Assembly (NCBI RefSeq): GCF_047663525.1
Contig: NC_092600.1
Location: forward strand, 1,360,001 to 1,424,000
Source of the DNA: Anas platyrhynchos
Taxonomy: Eukaryota > Chordata > Aves > Anseriformes > Anatidae
Reading direction: 5' to 3'
Length of the DNA: 64,000 bases
Below the pieces are notes generated by a model. It was not told where the DNA came from. It did not search any database and saw only the letters and a program-made list of their open reading frames with translations. A program made the translations under genes and the position numbers. Positions 48,477 to 61,418 of the stretch are shown piece after piece; positions within the stretch are counted from its first letter, which is position 1; each line of letters begins with the position of its first letter.

Positions 48477-51400
48477 GTTTCCTGCCTCCCAGCCCCGCTC
48501 GGCTCCTGCCCAGCTCCAGGCAGCAGGGAGCAGGGCTCATCCTCCAGCCACACTGCCATGCTTGCCAAAGGAAAAAAAAATACAACAAAACCCCTATATT
48601 GCAACACAAAAAACAAACAGCGTGCGTGTGTTAAGGCAGGATCCCTCTCGTCTCCCCTCTCAATGTATTTATAGCCTACCTGGGGGGAACGGGAGGCGTT
48701 TTGTTACTAATGACCCTCTGGCATTTGAAAACCAGCAGTAACAGTTTAAAAGCGTGATCTATATCACAGGGCCACAGGAACAGCTCCGCATGGAAATGGG
48801 AACGGCTCTCTGAGAAGCTGATAGTGCACTGCAAACACCCCGCTCCAGCTCCAACTGTGCCAAGCAGCTGCAAGAAAGAAATACCAGCAGGAACGGAAAA
48901 ATGTTTCCACTTATTTTCCTAGGCCTCGTGCCATCAAAAAAAGCCCTGGAAGGGGGCGGGGGGCCGGGGCTCCCCATGACACCCGTGCGAGGTGTCGGCC
49001 CCGTGAGCAGGGTCAGCAGGGGAACGTCCGCGGCGTTGTGTCCGACACCAGCGGCACCGGCACCACCACGGCCAGGGGCACCCGGCGTGGGCAGCAGCAT
49101 CGGCTCCCCCGGTGGAAACCAGCCCCGCTCCCAGCGCCAAAACCAGTAGCTGCACTCGAAACCACTTCCTCCACCTCGTAACAATGCACAGAGGAATTTC
49201 CACAAATCCCAAGGCTGCCCTGACTTCCATTTCTAAACTTGGAAAAAGAAATGCCAGGACATTCCTTTGTTGTTCCAGCTCACTGGCTGTTTGATCTGGG
49301 TTTTTTTTCTCCAACCGAGCCAATTAAAGAATCCCAATTTCCCCTGGAAAAAGCATAAAGTGGTAAAAAACAATGCGCTCGCTTCTTTGATTCTTAACTA
49401 ACTGTTTCCAAGCCGGACCCAAACCTGTCACCTAGTGCTGGGCAGCAAGGTTTAATGCCTAAGCAGCGTTTTGGGCAGGGAGAGGAAGCGATAGCTGCAT
49501 TGGCACCGCTGCGCTCCTGCTGCTTCTGGAAGGAAACGGCGTAAGGCTGCCCGTGCCCAGCGGCTGCTCTGGCTCAGGTAAGCTCAGGATGGCCCCGACC
49601 AGTCCCTGCTGCCCGTTTCCCATCAGGGAAACGCAGGAGGGGGTTAGGAGCACTTAGGATGAGCTCTGGGCAGCCGAAGCACGTAGGGATGGACACCTTG
49701 CCACGTGGCTCAGACGGACACGCGGGGTGTGCGAGGCGCACGCTGCTGACCAGCAGCCCTGCGCCAGGAATAACGCGGGCAGCAGCCTCGCCGCAGCCAC
49801 GCAGCAAAGCTCGGAGGGTGGCTGCTCCCTCGAGCGTGAGGAAACATCCATTCTTCTGTCAGGAAGAAGGAGAGACAGGAACCTTGAACTCGAGGAGGAA
49901 GGACCGGGTTCCTGTTGTTCAGCTGGGGTAATTAATATCATGCACACCGAGAGGGGCCCGAGGGGAGCACGTGCTGCCTGCGGAGACCCCGCGCGGGGCC
50001 TGTGCCGCTGGTGGGACTGGCTTGGGGATGGTGTGCTGCCCACAGCAGAGGGAGAAATCCCGCTGGGTTTTGGTGTTAATCTATAAAACCCCAACAGCCT
50101 CCTGCTGACAGCACCGTGCCCTCGTGGTGGAGGTGCCGGGGAGCTCGTCCTGAGCCCCGGTGAGGTGCTGGTGGCGCAGCTGTGGTCACAGAGGGGGGAG
50201 CACAGCCTATTTCATCTCTCAAAGCACCTCGGGTTTTGAGAAAAATACTGTAGGTGAAGACTTCCAGCCTCTCTCACGTGGAGATACCAAACCACTTATT
50301 CATCTACTGATTCCAGTGGGAATTTAACGCTTGGCATTGTTGGAGTTGGGATGCAGAGACACTGACACCTCTGTCTTCTCAGCTCCGGTTCTGCCGTGGA
50401 CTGGGAGGCCCCGGACCAGCAGAGCCAGCAGCTGAAGGTCGTTGCCGTGGCCTGAGTCAAGATGTGAGCCCTGCGAGGCTCTCGTAAGCCATCAGGCACT
50501 GGCCCAGTGCAGACAACGATGCTATCCTCATATCCTCATATCCTCCACCGCCTGGGGTCCGGGCACACCCTGAGACCGATGTGCTCCAGCCCAGCCTCAG
50601 CGTGCCGGTGGGTGTTGGCGAGGTTCTCTTCTCATGATACGACAGGGATGAAGCTGAGACCTCTGCCTTTTTTTTTCTTTTTTTTTTTTTTTTGGTGGTA
50701 TCTTATCATCCAAGAGCTCATTAACCAAGAATTCCTCATGCTGTTTATTTTCCATTTGTCCATATGCTCCCCACAAACCCAGCCTCATCTCTGTTTTAAG
50801 TTTATACTTAGAAGCAGTAATTGGAAGGGCTGAACAAAGGCACGAAGGAAGGCAACACAAGCACTAACAAACTTACCAGATGTTTCGGATTCCTGCGTTT
50901 CCCCGAGAAGCAGGATCCTTAATGTTTTGATCATGTCATCACAGCACAAAACCGTTGCAGGCCGGAATACGACTGGCTCCTCTTCCCCGACTATTGGCCA
51001 CAGAGGCAGTAACTCATGTCACCGCGAGCCACCCAAACCCACGAGCAAAAGCAGAAACCTGGGACGAGCCTGTGCAGCACCGGTGCCTGCAGCGGGACGG
51101 TCCCAGGGATGCATTTGGCTTCAGACTTTGAAAACACGGGGCCGAACTGTGCTGCTCTGCTCCTGCTGGTGCGGCGTGGAGCTGGGCTGGCAGCAAACAG
51201 CCCCGCCTGGGGGCTGCAGCCCCACAGCAGCCCCGCTGCAGCTGTGGGGTTTGGGTCAGGGCACCACCACCTGCCAGGGCTGTCCCCAAAGGGCCGAGCA
51301 CCCCAGGCAGGTCCTCACCAGGGATCAGCACCCAAGGGTGGCACCAGCACCAGCACAGGGAGCTGGCTGTGCCATGCTGCTGGGCAGTCTGCTGGGCATC

Positions 51401-53129
51401 CCTTATTTCGGTTCAAGAGTGCTCATTTCCTTGATGTTTTATGTCAATTCAAGAAGGATTTAAACTTTACCAAAGTAAAACACCATGAAGCTGAAACACG
51501 GGGAGTTGCTGGTTACATTAAAATGGTGCTAATTTGCTTGTAGATAAGGCCTTGTTTTCCAACACAGCTCTTGCAAAACGCTTGTGACAACATCACAGCA
51601 CTCTACAGAATGGAAAGAAGGAAAAAAAGTGGGAATAGCAGCAATTCTGTGCGCTGCAAGCAGCCGTCGAGGCCGCTGGCATGGGGGAGATGGCACTCGC
51701 GTTACGGCCAGCAGCCTCCCTCCCTGCAGTTTGACGGTCACTGAGAGGAAAGACTGTCACCACAGCACACAGAAGGGACTCCTGCCTGCCTGGGACAGTG
51801 ACGCCGGTCCCCAGGCGCCCCCAGCTCCACCCAGGTGATGCAGGAGGCTGGGGGATGTGGAAAGAGAGACAAAGAAAGCCCTCCTGCCTCCGTCCTGTGG
51901 GGTGCTCCAAAGAGCTGCAGAGCTCTGCAAACAACAGCCCTGCAGGCTCACAGAGACCGGCTGAATACATGAAATTAATTAGGGGAAGAACACTAAAAGC
52001 AGACTAAATACTGGAAATCATGAACTAAAGCACAGCTCACATCATGATCGGAAGGGGAACTTCCCAATTTGATTGCAGAAAGCAATTTACCTCAATTAGT
52101 GGGGACATAAACAGAGTGCTTGCTTAATAGAAGCACTGCCTCTCCAAAAAGCCTCTCCTAATTGCGTCTCTCCTCTCGGCATTTGCAGAACTTCCAGAGG
52201 CAAGTTTCGTGGTGGAAGGGCCCCGCTGGCCGTGCCCTCTGCAGAGTGGCACCATTACTGTCACATTGAGCTGCCTCAGCTGGTCCCCAAAATGCTGGGA
52301 GGAGGAGGGGAGCCGCGGGGATGGGCAGAGCTGTCCCCTGCCCTCCTGCCTCTGCTCCAAGCACACCCAGGGGCACCCGCAGCAGCTTCAGGACGTGTTT
52401 TGGGTTTGCTTTTCATTTGGGAGCTTTAAACCATCGTCCTGTCAAAGCCAAGCTCTGTGTTATCCCGTGCGTTACTGGCTGCACCTGCAGGCTTGAACCA
52501 ACCTTTAGGTTTCTGGGCAGTGGCAGCTCCCCTCTCCTCTGCAACGCCAGGGTTACAAAGCCCAGCCTGCACCCAGCCGCATCCCGGCCCCGCGGTGCAC
52601 AGCCGAGCATCCCAGGGCAGGAGGATGCTGCGATGGCCCCCGGCCGCCCCGCACATCTGCAACCCCTTTCCTTTCTTCTCCTGTTCTTTTCCCCCTCCCA
52701 GAGCACTTTAAAGGTCCAGATGAGGCCATAATTAGGCGAGCAGTTAAAGTGGCGACCTGGCAGGGCACTGACCTCCGGCCGTGGGTAGGAAGCAGTGGCT
52801 GTGGGTGGGCTGGGGCTCAGCCTTGAGCCGCGCACGGCGCCCCAAAACCAACACTTGTGTGCAAGCGCTCTTCCTCCAACCCCATCACGGCCCCAGCTGT
52901 TTTGTCTGTGCAAAGGAAACACGAATTTGGGTGATACTCCTGTGCTGTGCAGAGCTGCCTGCCCACCTGCCCCATCCCCTGTGCTGCACCAACACTGCTT
53001 GTTGTGGCACGAGGTGCCCGGTCCTGGCTCTGTCCCCTGCGTCCCCTGACACTGCTCGTGGGCATCACACCGTCCTGCTGCCCGCACGGGGCTGTGCTGC
53101 TCCTAGCTCCGCGCTCCGGCACGTCCCAG
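48477..53129. other. Intergenic GC-rich DNA, nothing specific seen
   Basis: No exon could be recognised. Noted: an 8-bp repeat (ATCCTCAT) about three times at 50,524-50,546 and a T9-C-T16 run at 50,668-50,693. Two short AT-richer islands, 51,400-51,560 and 52,700-52,760, have enhancer-like texture. Confidence 0.5.
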
Positions 53130-53345
53130 CATATGTTTTTAAGTAGTGCTGTTTGCGGTCGCTCCGCTCTCTTATCACCGCCGCGACCTTTGCTTGTTGC
53201 AGATTAGTGGCTGGAGCCAGTTGGATTTGTTTGATTTCTGTTGATGGTTATTAGGCAGAGGAAGTGCCAGAAGGGATTTTGACCTCGAGTTTAAACCTAT
53301 TCCAATTAGAGCCACTGAGCCTTTAATTACTGTGCTCCAGCCACT
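53130..53345. promoter_or_regulatory. Candidate conserved non-coding element
   Basis: About 215 bp of mixed AT-rich sequence with CATATG, TTGATTT, AATTAG and TTAATTAC-type cores, in sharp contrast to the GC-rich flanks. It looks like a vertebrate enhancer, but this is a visual judgement without alignment. Confidence 0.2.
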
Positions 53346-56300
53346 TCGGTTAAAGCAACAACAAAAACAAACACAGAATCTGGTTGAAGATGGGCTTCCT
53401 TCTCATCGGCCCTTGGATCGGCTGCCTGCTCTGCCCGTTGGCTGCCCATTGCCCCGATCCCATTCCCGTTCCCCCCATGTTCCTGCCTGCCCTGCGTGGC
53501 CGCAGCAGATGAGGGGCACGCACCCAACGTGCAAGGCTGGGGCATGGCGAGCGGCACACTGAGAGGCCAAGAATGCTTCGGAAGTGCTGGTTTCTTACTC
53601 AGTATTGAGCAATTCAGTTAAAACCCCAAAAAATCAGTCCAGAGCTTGCTCTGCTTGGCTCTTGGACATGAGCAGCGTTTTGCTGGCCCCAGGACCACGG
53701 CACCCTTTGGCTCCCGGCACAGCCCCTTCTGATGCTCTGCGTAGAGGTTCCTGCTTTTTGCAGTCTTTAATTTCTTACATCCACTGCTATTAGTTTGGGT
53801 TAACGTATTTTAAGCTCAGCAAAATGGGGGTCATGCCTGTGTAAGCCCTGCCGTTTAAAAATAGTTTCTAGGCTACATCCCACAATCGATTCTTTTGTTA
53901 AACAATGACTAAGCCCCGAGCTCCAACACTTCCCCTCCCTGACCCACTTTTGTTTATTACCCAAAAATTTCAGAAAAGCAGCAAAACGGAAATCATCCTC
54001 GTGAGTGTCCCAGCAGCCCAGGCACACACACGGGGCTGGCACGCAGTGAGCGCCCCACACCAGGGCAGTGCCACCATCACCCCACGTCTCAGGAAACCTC
54101 TGGGTGCGTTTCCTACATCCCGGTGCTCCCGTACCTGGTGGGGTGCCCTAAAACAGCTCGACCCAACCACCTGCAGCCAAGGCCAAGACCCAGCAGGTGC
54201 TGAAAGAAGAGAAAATTGTGAACTCACCTACTGATTCCTCTTGGGTTTCCATACACTTATCAGAGCCGTGAAGGAACAGTGAGCCCAGGATGTTAATTAA
54301 GGTCTCTTCGTTAGAGCACAGAGACCAGAGGGCACCCAGTGCTTGTACAGCAGCAGCCAGCTCGGCTGCAGGAGCCAGAGCTGCTGCGCGCCTCCTGATC
54401 TGAGGAGCCCATCGCCATACAGCAAACCCACCTGCCTTGATGAAAAGCTCTTTATTTACACACAAGAAAACATCCAAAAAACGACATTCTCTTATTTTAC
54501 ACAGAAACCAGCTTAGAACTACTTGCAGGAAAGAGAAACAGAGAAACCCCTCGTTGTTTGAGGCCACGGTAACTCAGCTTAGCATTTCTGCAGCAATACA
54601 CGTGAGGAGAATGATTCCCAGTCCAATTGTTTTGACAAGGGAGATACCAGATTGATACGTTATCATCGATCCACTGCTGAGAAACAAACCCTGAATGGAT
54701 GTGGCCTTGCTGGCTGGGGCAGGGTGAAGGCCTGGCAGCAGCAGGAGCAGCCCGGTGGGCCCTGCCGGCCCAATTAAACCTACAGCCATGCTTTAAATGT
54801 GGCACAATGAACACTGCGGTGGGTACTGGGAACACTTCCTTCGGGCTGTAAGAGAGGGAAGCGAATCCCAGACACCCCAGAAATCACCTGAAGCCCCAGA
54901 GGACGAGACAGCAGCGTGCCTCGGGCCCTTTGGGGTGCTTCCCACCGCCCTCAGCTCCGGCTGATTCCCCCAGGCACCACAGGCACAGGAGTGTGCGCGG
55001 CCCTGGGCTGGGGCACTGCAGCCCGTGACTCATTTCCACTGAAGAAGCCACGAAAAATTAGTCGGTCATTGGCTTTGTGCGGCCGCAACACAAAACAATA
55101 AACCCATTGCAGCGTTCTTCTTGTGAGAAAGGACCTCTGCAGTGAGGCAAAAAAAAAAAAAAGCTTACAGAAACCACTACCAAACCCAGCAATATTTATC
55201 AACTTCTTGGGAACAAAAGCGTGTATCAGCCAGAGCAAGAGCGGAGGGAAAACAAGTCTCTAAGTAAGTGGGAGGTCTCCCCTGTAGAGGTTTTATTCCT
55301 TGGCCTAATCCCCGCTTTCCCATGGATGCCACGGACAATTAGCGCCCATCTTTTCACTGCAGGCCGGGCTCCCACCGGCACGGCGGAAGAGGCGGACAAT
55401 GGGCAGATTTCACACGTTTCCTCCGCGGCGGCCCCGCGCTCCCGTGGCAGATTCGATTTCCTCCAGCACGCGGCGTTCCCCCTGCAGCTGATCCTGCCCC
55501 CCTCGCCTCGCTTTTCCTTCTTGCATGGGAACTGCAAGTACGGCCTCGAGACGTGCTTCCGAAAAACGCCTGGAAGAGCAATCTTAGAGCAACTTCCAAA
55601 TGACTGGAAAAAAAAATCAAGTGGCCAAACGATTCTGGGGTTTGGGCAAGAAGAGGGATCTGCCTGCAGCACAGCTGAGCCTTCCTGCCTTGCACCCGTG
55701 GTGTAAAATCCCCAGGCCAGGAGCAGGCCCGGTGCCGCAAGCAGGAGGCCCCATGGCAGCTCCGCCGCCCCCTAGCCCCAGGCCCTCCTGCAGGGAGGTT
55801 CTGCTCGTTTCTGCCTTCCCAAACTGCCCCAAAACTGCCCCGGGATCACTCCTGGAGGACACAAGGGAACGGCTCCGAGTAGGCGTCAGGTACCAGGGCC
55901 ATGCAGGCTGCGGGGCAGACCCCAGCAGCAGCTGGAAGGGGCAGGTGCCATCAGAAGGGTTTAAGGAGCAGGACAAAAGTCACAAAATGCCCTAAAACAC
56001 ACAGCCCAGCTAAGTTCCACTTCCTGCAGACAGCACCAAGGCCCCAGACATTGCTCTAAGGTGCTCTAACATCTGCTAATGAATCATTATTTATAAACCA
56101 AACCCTTTCTAAGTAGCAATATTAGGTTCCAGGAGCTTTCATTGATTAGTAAAACAAACCATACCTACACAAACGAGGGAGAAGTCGTGGTGCAGAGGTG
56201 ACCATTATAGGAATAGTACCAGCTCTTTGCTAGCAAAAGCTCAGCTGTAAGCATCCCCCATCCCGAGCACTGAGCCAGCCCTGCTGCCTCCCCTCCCCGG

Positions 56301-57295
56301 GGAGGAAAATATTTGCTGGTTTCACAGGGAAAAGGCAAAATCCGTTTCTGGGAGATGGAATCCGGATCCTGTCTGAACCTGCTCAGAGGTTTACAATGCT
56401 GGAAAGAGAAAACAAGCTGGCTGACAGGAGGCAGGCCAAAGGTATTCGGTCACCAGAGATCACCACGGCCCCACCACTTCTGCGTGTAAAGTGGCTGAGC
56501 TGTCAGAGACCCAAAGTAATTATTTGAGTTTGGAGTCGGTGTTAACCCGTGCTGAATACAAGCGTGGGTTTCTTCAAACCCCGTCACCCACCCCCTTTCG
56601 GCAGGGCATCCCTCCTTGCCCGTGCTCCTTGAGGATGGCCAGAGCCGCTGCCTGCAGACCAGCTGAGCTCTAGGTGTCTGCAGCTCCAGGCCACCAAACG
56701 GGGAGGAACAGGCATGCCAAATATTCTGGTTCTCTGAATATACAAGACCAAATAAGGCCCAAATGCCAAGAGAGTAAACACAAGGCCGATCTACCAAGTT
56801 TGGGCAAATATGATTCAGAGTTCCCTAATGCTCCAGATTTTGCCTCGCAGGATAAACTTAATAATTCTGTGTACACTTATTCTTGTTTAAAAAGGAAGTC
56901 ACCGTGTAACCCCCATCTGTCTCTGTCCGCCCAACCGCTTGTTTATCGAGACTGTGCATTTGTGAAGTTCGGCCGTGAATCAAAACTATGAATAAACCAT
57001 TTCACGAAGCAGATAGCTTATGTATGCGAGACCGAGAAAAAACCAACACGCCCCCAAAAATTTATGGAATTGCTGTTTCCTCAACTGCCAGGGAAACAGG
57101 GCGAAACTGAAAACTGTTCTCAGGATTTGAAGACCTGGCTACAGAAAGGAGGGAGGATACCCTGAGGCGGAGAAAGCAGTCCGATTGTGTCACACCTTCT
57201 GTGCAGAAGCGATGAAATTCCTGCAGAAAATCTGCATTTGTAATCATTAACCAGGTGCAATAAAGCATAGAAACTCAATTAAACACTGATCTACA
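53346..57295. other. Intergenic DNA leading to the NDFIP1 3' end
   Basis: No gene is supported. Base composition changes from GC-rich to AT-rich at about 56.0-57.0 kb. The open frames at 55,221-55,706 (+) and 55,226-55,672 (-) overlap on opposite strands and have no recognisable domain. Confidence 0.5.
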
Positions 57296-57319
57296 GCAAA
57301 AATTGCTACGTAAGTGACA

Positions 57320-57325
57320 TTTATT
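57320..57325 (-). terminator. NDFIP1: Probable NDFIP1 poly(A) signal AATAAA
   Basis: TTTATT on the + strand reads AATAAA on the NDFIP1 strand. It is the last such signal before the sequence loses UTR character. Cleavage would be near 57,295-57,305. Confidence 0.5.
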
Positions 57326-58157
57326 AATGTTCTGCTATATTTACAGTTTTAACATAGTAAAACTCCAAAGTGAATTACCACTTGGCAGAAAGCACAAAAG
57401 TGGACATTAAATCTACATTTATAATGCATCATCGTCTCTGCTAACACAAATTATAAAAGCAAGAATTACAGGTATGTTAGGAATTGTCTCAAAAGTCCCA
57501 AGCCAAAGAAAAAAAAAGGCCCTTTGTTTTGCAAGATAATTTTTATACAAAGTTGCAATGTGACCTTTTATCTTTACACTACCAAGGTGTACTGTGAAAA
57601 TCTCTATATAGTCCAAAAAGTAGGTAGTACGAAAGAAAAGTATACTACAACATTGAGAATATAGACTATTAAAAAATTAATACCTGTGCCACCTTCAAAA
57701 TACTACTCTCTCCCAATTCCACCTCGAGGATCCGTACCGTACAGATGTACAGACCAATTTCTCCTTTCAGACGCAGATAGCACAGGTGGTGGAGAACTAA
57801 GCAGCAGCAAGGTATGTAACCATAGCAATGCCTTCACTTACACTTTTGAGCTCATCCCTTCGGGGCAGCCAGCATTATGCACGCCGTACACTAACGACCA
57901 GAGTCCAAACCTGCTCCCAGGATGTGGAAGGAAATAAAGCAAGCCTGTCCCCTGCTGGCTGCGGGGCATAGCTCATGCTACCCAAATTACTACAGATACT
58001 ACATCAGGCTTTATTAGCACGTCACAGACTCGATTGCAAGAGCTTTTGCAAACATTAGCCACTAATGATTTAATGATTACAGAATTCTGCATTAATTATT
58101 AAAATTTTACATCTAGAAACAAATAGAAAGAAATGCTTCTCCTTTTTTCAACAGTAC

Positions 58158-58171
58158 TTTTATTTATTTAT
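58158..58171 (-). terminator. NDFIP1: Cluster of overlapping AATAAA signals (alternative NDFIP1 end)
   Basis: Three overlapping AATAAA motifs on the - strand (58,158; 58,162; 58,166). They could end a shorter 3' UTR of about 1.5 kb. Another AATAAA lies at 58,867-58,872. Confidence 0.3.
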
Positions 58172-59645
58172 TTTAAAGCAGGTGATTATTTTTTCTTCTG
58201 TTTCAGAGTCTTGATTCACTTCCTGCAGGTGTCCTATTACTTCTTGAGGGAGAATTCGCTAACGCAGGAAGACATTTGCCAGAAAACATCTGTCGGAGAA
58301 GGATATTGAATATTGAAACTATAGTTAGATTGCTATTTTGGATAACAGAAGGATGTAGTTCACAAAGAGTGCAGGATGTCTAAAGGCTTATGAAGTATGT
58401 CAGTACACAATGACATGACTCTAATGAAATGTGCAGTGTTTCTGTGCGTATGTTCCACTTCTAAAGAGTTAAAATTCCTGAAGAGTTAAAAACAGACACC
58501 GAAACAGGCAACGCTCTTAGAAACTCAGGCATAAAAACACATCCGTTTATGAAGTTACACTGCATTTGCACTAGGAGAACAAAATTGTACTCCGTCTTAT
58601 TTGCTGCATCCACACACACGATTATGACTTCTGTATCTTTATATCAAACGTCTCAGTATGAGAGGCACCAGCTCTCACAAATTGCCTGTTCCAGTCATGC
58701 TGGGAAGAACCATCCAAACCTGAGATCCAACATAAAACACCTGCACTCAGCACACAGCTGGGGGATTCTGCTGGGATGCTGTCAGGAATGATGTCTGTTA
58801 CTTGTACACACATCAAACAGTAAACAACAAACTTTCAATTAGATTCATTTTCACCAGTTATTTTTTTTTATTTGCACAAATTATTCCTCTCCTCTTTCCC
58901 TTCTTATATTCTAAAAATTAGCCCCTCTAGAACAATAATGATCATTCACTGTGCCCTTTTCATTATGTCCTGCAGCAGAAATCTTAAAAAAAAATAATAT
59001 AGTAAAAATCCAAGTCTTTTGTGGTTTCCCTTCTCAGAATTCAGGATTAAAGATTTATTTCCAATGAAAATGTCAAAGTTGTAGATTTTAGAAGTGATTG
59101 TAGACATTTATCTTGAGGCATCTAAAAGAGTGCTTTTTGAAAGCTCCCAAGTGTACAAAAATTTAAAAAAAAAGATTTTTTAAAAAATACTACACCTCCA
59201 TCCTTACAAGCAAGGAGTTAAGCAAGGTCTCTACAATTAGAATTTCAAATTCCAATACAGGAAAGGCCTGTGCAACAAGAAAACACACAGTTCCTATAAC
59301 AAATGAAAAACTAAGTTTCAGTAAAGAAGCAAAATTAAAAAAAAAAACAAAAAAAACAGTTTAGTGAAAACAAACTACAGATGACACAGTTGATGCTTGA
59401 ATGCTCTCACTATGTGACTATACACCTGAGGGAAGTAATCCTTCTGGTGACTCAGCAGGAATTTCAGAGGATATTACAAATCCTGGAGGAAGTCAACAGA
59501 AAAGTCCACCATAAACCAGTAATGGCATTAAATGGAACAGAAACACTTCAATAAACTGACTGAAGAACTACTTTTACATGCTATCACCACTGCACGACCT
59601 GAGCTGGAAAACTGCACAATTCTCATTTTGTGTAGCATGTTCCCA

Positions 59646-60636
59646 CTGCAAAACAGAAATGAAGCAGTATCTTAAGCAACTCACAGTTTCTAATAAAAGG
59701 AAAATGCATTTGGAAAATTAAGCTTTGGTTTTAAATTCTGAACAATTTAATGACCTCAATTTAAAGCTGGGGTTTGTTTGGTTTCTTTATACCACTGTCC
59801 CAGCTGCAACTGCTTGAGCCCTGTCTTGGGGAAATCTAGTGTTATTATGAATTTTCTAAAGGGAGCATCATGTTGCACTCGCCATCTGGGAAGCAAACTA
59901 TTACAGGATTTCCTTCCCCTCGGGGAGGGACAGTTAATGCAAGGCCATTATCTGCTGTAAGCAGGAAATTATGCTAGAAGGATTCAACTACTTAATTCTC
60001 CTCCTTTAAAGTCCCATTAGGAAGGTAGCAATGTTAAGGATCAGCCTTAAAGAAAAAGACTTCTAGGCATTAAGGCTTTTTCAAAACGTTCAGGTAAAAG
60101 TGTGTTCAAGTATGCAGGAGAGGTCTGCAATGAGAAATGGTGTGCAAGAGCTGAGTTTCTTCAGGAACTTGGCAAAAAATTCAAAGAGCACACTAAATTC
60201 AGACAAATTGTTCTTTCTGGGACATAAGCCAGATACACTGGCACAGTCTTCCAAACAGATTTTGTGACCTCTATTCATGTTTAGGACATACCACATGTTT
60301 CAGGCATATTATTTATGCTGAAAGACACACCTGTCAAATACAGTGCAACACCAAGGGGCAGAGATTCTGTTTGTACAATTCAAGTCATGGAATCTAATGA
60401 ATTTAAAATTATTCAAAGGGAAAACTCAGATAGAAATGTCAAATATTCCTCTGCTCCCCACCAAGTCAGTCTGGCTCTGCCCATCTGTAGAAACAGGAGC
60501 TGTGTATGTGGCACCAAGAAACAATTGTTTGCTGCTGCCTTGTGTTCTAAAAGTATTGTCATAAATAAAAGCCTCGTTACTAAATAAAACTTAAAAAAAA
60601 AAAAACAGAACAACTTCACGAAAGCAGAAAGCTTAC
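59646..60636 (-). other. NDFIP1: Predicted intron within the NDFIP1 3' UTR
   Basis: The donor AG|GTAAGC at 60,637/60,636 comes 2 nt after the stop codon, and the acceptor at 59,646 is strong. The 991-bp interval has an A-rich run near 60,592-60,605 and no coding content. Confidence 0.5.
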
Positions 60637-60638
60637 CT

Positions 60639-60742
60639 CTAGTAAATAAAGAGGACTCTGGTTCTGGGGAGAGTGGAAAAAGTATCTGGCATCTTTCTAA
60701 CCTTTGCATAATTAATAAATCCTCTGAGAAACAGCAGAAAAC
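60639..60742 (-). CDS. NDFIP1: NDFIP1 last coding exon (C-terminus, with stop)
   Basis: On the - strand, the acceptor TCTCATCTAG is followed by a phase-1 codon completing Gly, then 33 residues ending in RTRVLFIY and a TAG at 60,639-60,641. The sequence FLLFLRGFINYAKVRKMP matches the end of the third membrane segment and the C-terminal tail of NDFIP1, an adaptor of Golgi, endosomes and extracellular vesicles that activates NEDD4-family E3 ligases such as NEDD4 and ITCH. The tail differs from the human one only by conservative changes (Asp for Glu, Thr for Asn, from memory). The exon continues only to 60,637 before a donor. Confidence 0.95.
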
Positions 60743-61351
60743 CTAGATGAGAGAAACACATTTGTCTGGTTAGGGCAGATTTTGCTTCTGCAATTAGAGA
60801 AGGAGCAGTTCGACTCACTGTTACTAGCACAGAGGGACTTAAGTTGCTGGGATGAGTAATTGCTGATTAAATACAGGAACTTTTCTTGTATCAATGACAC
60901 ATGATCTTTCAATTTCATCCCATCTCAAAAACAAACTTTCCTTAGCCAATCACAAAACTTTCGACTCCAAATGAGGCCTAGCCACTTCCAAAGGAAGGGG
61001 AAAAAATTAAAAAAATAAAAAAGACAGTCCACAAGACCACAACTGACTCTTCCATTTAAAATACAAGAACAGACAACATCAGTAACTCTGAAGACAAGTA
61101 TTGTTCTCTTGTTTTTCCCTTCTGGATGATAAAAGTGACACTGATACCAAGAATGACGACAGAAGGCTGTGGCTTATGTGTATCTTCAAAACACAAAAAG
61201 TGCTCAGGAAGAGTTTGAGGGTTACATTCCAGTTTTATATCTACATGTACATATTTCAGCTGCCAGTAAAGCTGTGCTTACAAAAGCCCCTACTACACTT
61301 TACAGAGTTCTAAGCAAACATTTCCTCTTTCCCCCAGACCAAAACACTTAC
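60743..61351 (-). other. NDFIP1: NDFIP1 intron
   Basis: A 609-bp GT-AG intron (phase 1). No other feature is seen in it. Confidence 0.9.
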
Positions 61352-61418
61352 CTAGTACAAGGAACACCCACCAGAGCCAATACTGACCATCAAAGTAACC
61401 GGGAAAATAGGTGGAGAA
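61352..61418 (-). CDS. NDFIP1: NDFIP1 internal coding exon (third membrane segment)
   Basis: This 67-nt exon is too short to stand out as an open frame. On the - strand it runs from an acceptor TTTTTTCAG to a donor CTAG|GTAAGT. It encodes 22 residues, FSTYFPGYFDGQ then YWLWWVFLVL, plus the first base of a Gly codon. This matches the luminal loop and the start of the third transmembrane segment of NDFIP1. Phases agree with both neighbours (0 in, 1 out). Confidence 0.95.

Larger units (their letters stand above)
57296..59645 (-). other. NDFIP1: Predicted NDFIP1 3' UTR exon
   Basis: Read on the - strand, a good acceptor (TTCATTTCTGTTTTGCAG) ends at 59,646, and the sequence below it is AT-rich and non-coding down to an AATAAA at 57,320-57,325. 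The length of about 2.3 kb fits an NDFIP1 3' UTR. The pairing with the donor right after the stop codon is inferred. If that intron is not used, the UTR would continue from 60,638. Confidence 0.55.

Noticed and set aside
48211-48741. Apparent proline/valine or Gly-Trp-Asp repeat proteins
   Set aside because: They are only readings of the CCCAGT minisatellite in different frames.
52413-53087. 224-codon open frame on the - strand
   Set aside because: No recognisable domain; several other frames on both strands are also open here.
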